Shown piece by piece: positions 63,225 through 64,000 of a DNA stretch of 64,000 nt. Both the position numbers and the translations under genes were made by a program. Position 1 is the stretch's first letter. Each line of letters opens with the position of its first letter. The notes beneath the pieces were generated by a model. The model saw nothing but the letters and a program-made list of their open reading frames with translations. It was not told the DNA's origin and did no database searches. Location: contig NC_134028.1 in the NCBI RefSeq assembly GCF_964204645.1, forward strand, positions 18,204,153-18,268,152, given 5' to 3'. Origin of the DNA: Tubulanus polymorphus (Eukaryota; Nemertea; Palaeonemertea; Tubulaniformes; Tubulanidae).

Positions 63225-63950
63225 TCAATCAACACTTACCATAACAGGACTCAAAACCTCTTTTTCAGTAATTTGTTCCGGCTGAGTGTATACGTTTCAT
63301 TCTCCATGTAGATAAATTACTACTCGAGGAAATGTACTGACTCCATAGATTAATAACGGAAAATTCCATTGTAAATGATTCATTCAAATGTAGAAAGAAT
63401 TGGCAAATACTGTTCAATACCGGCTGATCATTCAGTTTAGGAATTATACAGTAGGCTTATAGTATGCAAACGAGTGTCTTTTTCCTGGACATATCGTGAT
63501 TTAAAAATAGTTCATGGTGTAATCTAGGCCTACTTGTAAGCATGGACATGTTGTACTTTGCATGCATCAATAAATGAAATATTTGTAATGCATCAATCAT
63601 GTCCATGAAATAAAGTTTGGATGAATTTGATTTAATTGATTGATTGGTACACGCCACTGATTTTACCGATTACAGTACATTCAATTAACATCATCGACGA
63701 TAAATATTTGATGAAACACAATAATACTTGCTTTTGAGCTTGGATTCAAACACCAGACTTTTCGAACTAAGATATTAACCATGAAAATTGATTAAAAACA
63801 GCAACGACTATCCTCGAAATAATTGCAAATGGCGCCGTGCGTGCCTGCACGCTCATTCCTGTTCCTTTGCTAGCCGTCGTCAACGGTTCGAATCCCGTAA
63901 ATACCTGCTGATTTTTCGAAGTCGTTTTTGAATATTTATATTTTTTTAAG
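63225..63950. repeat. Interspersed repeat family E, copy 2
   Basis: Same order of blocks as copy 1 at 19140-20030, roughly 75-80 percent identical by eye. The pol III B-box-like ggttcgaatcccgt lies at about 63884-63897, with tggcgccgtgcgtgcc about 50 bases upstream in the position of an A box. Copy 1 has an extra stretch near 19345-19520 not seen here. Confidence 0.55.
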
Positions 63951-64000
63951 AACTCAACAGAGAGTGTAAAAACATATCATAACCTTATTTTATTTATTAA

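Overview
The window is animal nuclear DNA, most likely from a marine invertebrate; a lophotrochozoan such as a mollusc would fit, but nothing here fixes the phylum. The evidence is a split cadherin gene with GT-AG introns, an AT-rich intron background, and a dense, nested population of eukaryotic transposable elements. No bacterial or phage-like gene organisation is present.

Host gene. Seven exons of one large cadherin lie on the + strand (2791-2972, 3051-3177, 20769-20911, 22867-23005, 48367-48606, 48911-49080, 51111-51260). Their splice phases match from exon to exon, so they form one reading frame across 48 kb. The introns are inflated by repeats; the intron 23006-48366 is 25 kb long.

Nested elements in that intron. 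A Kolobok-like DNA transposon (23360-48300) has TTAA target duplications and a perfect 13-bp terminal repeat AGGGTAACTGACA. Its decayed transposase gene (minus strand, THAP exon then catalytic exons) is spread over both flanks of two later insertions. Near its left end, on the opposite strand, it carries an ORF related to the P2X7 C-terminal 'ballast' domain. A 16.8-kb Polinton/Maverick (adintovirus-like; 26356-43174) sits on the splice donor of one transposase intron. A truncated BEL/Pao retroelement occupies about 44258-47590.

Polinton. The + strand carries PolB with zinc fingers, a small conserved protein, a candidate minor capsid protein, several membrane proteins, the double jelly-roll major capsid protein and a U1-type zinc-finger protein. 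The minus strand carries an HNH protein, two small proteins, a chromodomain integrase and an A32/FtsK-like packaging ATPase. The two blocks converge on twin hairpins at 38600-38923. Six genes, including PolB, capsid and integrase, carry stops or frameshifts; the rest are open. Two recurrent upstream motifs suggest early and late promoters. Each terminal repeat contains a 410-bp palindrome that itself starts AGT and ends ACT.

Other regions. 1-23 kb: a LINE relic with a piggyBac-like MITE inside it, MITEs, a 31-bp minisatellite (5.96-8.0 and 9.42-9.84 kb) split by a tandem-core element, further copies of several hairpin-headed repeat families, and LINE reverse-transcriptase relics. 51.8-59.8 kb: a minus-strand Ty3/Gypsy element with 142-bp LTRs, itself interrupted by a DIRS tyrosine-recombinase retroelement. 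60-64 kb: a TA-flanked MITE, a long hairpin and a second copy of a repeat also found at 19-20 kb.
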